14,233 nucleotides of DNA from Bordetella parapertussis (lineage in GTDB: Bacteria; Pseudomonadota; Gammaproteobacteria; Burkholderiales; Burkholderiaceae_C): positions 1-14,233 of the forward strand of contig CAMDCZ010000045.1 of assembly GCA_945890735.1 (NCBI GenBank), given 5' to 3'. A program made the position numbers and the translations under genes. The notes below the pieces were generated by a model, which was given only the letters and a program-made list of their open reading frames with translations, was not told where the DNA came from and did not search any database. Of this stretch, positions 13,221 to 14,233 are shown piece after piece. Numbering within the stretch: the first letter of the stretch is position 1; each line of letters starts with the position of its first letter.

Positions 13221-14233
13221 TCATATTTCGATTTTGCTGCCCATCTCCACCACGGCATTGCTGGGCAGGTTCAAGAAGTCTGCCGCGGCACTGGCGTTGA
13301 GGTACATCTGGGCGAACAGTTTTTCGCGCCATGGCGCCATGCCACCACCGACGGTGGGCACGATGCTGTCGCGTGACAAGAAATAGCTGGTGTTCATGCC
13401 ATGGATATTGCCCACCTGAGCGCGCAGCAAGCTCAAGGCAAATGGCACATCCGGCGTGTCCTTGAAACCATAGTGGATCTTCACCTGCCAGCACGCATGG
13501 CCCAACGCTGTCACCTCGGTGCGCTTGTCATTGGCGATCCAAGGCACCTCGTGGCTGCGCACGGTGACGAACAGGTTTTGCGCATGCAGCACCTTGTTGT
13601 GCTTTAAGTTGTGCAGCATCGCATTGGGCACGATGTCATCTTCTGCGGTGAGGAACACGGCAGTGCCCTCCACGCGCGTGGGTGGCGCCATGAACAACGA
13701 CCCCAGGAAAGAGCGCAAATCCAGCGCTTCATCGCGTGTTTTGTGGTGCAACAAAGCCCGGCCGTCCCGCCAAGTCAGCATCAAAATCAGGATCATCCCA
13801 CCGAGGAACAAGGGGAACCAACCACCGTCGGCCAGCTTGAGCATGTTGGAGCTCCAAAATGCCAAGTCCACCATAAAGAAGACGGCGGTGGAACTGATGC
13901 ACAACCACAGGGGGTATTTCCACGCGTAGCGAATGACAAAGAATGTCAAGACGGTGGTGATCAACATGTCGGTACACACCGCAATGCCGTAGGCCGCTGC
14001 CAGGTTACTGGAGGTTTTGAACATCACCACCGCCAGCACAATGAACACGAACAGGCCCCAATTGACAAACGGCATGTAGATTTGACCGGTGTCACGCTCG
14101 CTGGTGTGGTGGATTTGCAAGCGGGGCAAAAACCCCAGTTGAATGACCTGCTTGGTCACGCTGAAGGCACCAGTGATCAGCGCTTGTGAAGCGATGACCG
14201 TGGCTGCCGTGGCCAAAATCACCAAAGGAATCA
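13221..14233 (-). CDS. kup: Kup-family low-affinity potassium transporter, N-terminal part beyond window edge
   Basis: The frame is open to the right edge and ends at a TGA at 13221-13223, giving about 337 residues of a family usually 620-690 long, so roughly the C-terminal half is here. The visible start IPLVILATAATVIASQALITG is an inner transmembrane segment of Kup. SVTKQVIQLGFLPRL and SERDTGQIYMPFVNW follow and are family signatures. Several further hydrophobic helices come next, up to about the LILMLTWRDGR segment. The cytoplasmic tail contains RVEGTAVFLTAEDDIVPNAMLHNLKHNKVLH and ends in EMGSKIEI. Kup takes up K+ by proton symport across the inner membrane. A TTG at 14225 is internal and not the start. 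It is upstream of gshB on the same strand. Confidence 0.95.
   Translation of the reverse strand, partial: IPLVILATAATVIASQALITGAFSVTKQVIQLGFLPRLQIHHTSERDTGQIYMPFVNWGLFVFIVLAVVMFKTSSNLAAAYGIAVCTDMLITTVLTFFVIRYAWKYPLWLCISSTAVFFMVDLAFWSSNMLKLADGGWFPLFLGGMILILMLTWRDGRALLHHKTRDEALDLRSFLGSLFMAPPTRVEGTAVFLTAEDDIVPNAMLHNLKHNKVLHAQNLFVTVRSHEVPWIANDKRTEVTALGHACWQVKIHYGFKDTPDVPFALSLLRAQVGNIHGMNTSYFLSRDSIVPTVGGGMAPWREKLFAQMYLNASAAADFLNLPSNAVVEMGSKIEI

Overview
The window looks like core chromosome of a betaproteobacterium, most likely Burkholderiales/Comamonadaceae (Limnohabitans or Rhodoferax-like). This is inferred from the protein families, the moderately high GC content, and heavy use of CAA and TTG codons together with G/C-ending ones. 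Almost all of it is coding. I see no tRNA, rRNA, CRISPR array, insertion sequence or phage gene.

Layout from left to right. The 3' part of a plus-strand CinA/PncC-type amidohydrolase gene enters at the left edge and meets a minus-strand run end to end. That run holds nine tightly packed genes between 8710 and 434. Read in transcription order they are: an LpxQ-like outer-membrane beta-barrel, argS, a SPOR-domain membrane protein, dsbA, lptA, lptB, rpoN, an RlmL-type THUMP methyltransferase, and a PIN-domain protein. Gaps are 2, 10, 17, 60, -4, 13, -4 and -4 bases. The 60-base gap before lptA holds the only plausible internal promoter I could find.

A short divergent region (8711-8785) separates this run from the plus-strand malate synthase G gene glcB (8786-10990). 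The glcB stop codon overlaps the stop codon of the next minus-strand gene. That gene encodes a photolyase-family protein consisting of a FAD-binding domain plus an unassigned C-terminal region. Upstream of it on the minus strand lie gshB (glutathione synthetase) and the 3' part of a kup potassium-transporter gene, which runs off the right edge.

Functionally, the central run has an envelope and lipopolysaccharide theme. It pairs a probable lipid A-modifying outer-membrane enzyme with LptA and LptB of the LPS export machine, and with DsbA, the thiol oxidase known in E. coli to be needed for LptD maturation. Mixed in are translation genes (argS, rRNA methyltransferase), an FtsN-like SPOR protein and sigma-54. 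The right part joins potassium uptake, glutathione synthesis and a flavoprotein of unknown activity. No striking new system is obvious. The best candidate for something little described is the photolyase-like protein, which has no N-terminal antenna domain and an unassigned alpha/beta C-terminus. Next are the orphan PIN protein translationally coupled to an rRNA methyltransferase, and the rearranged rpoN neighbourhood.
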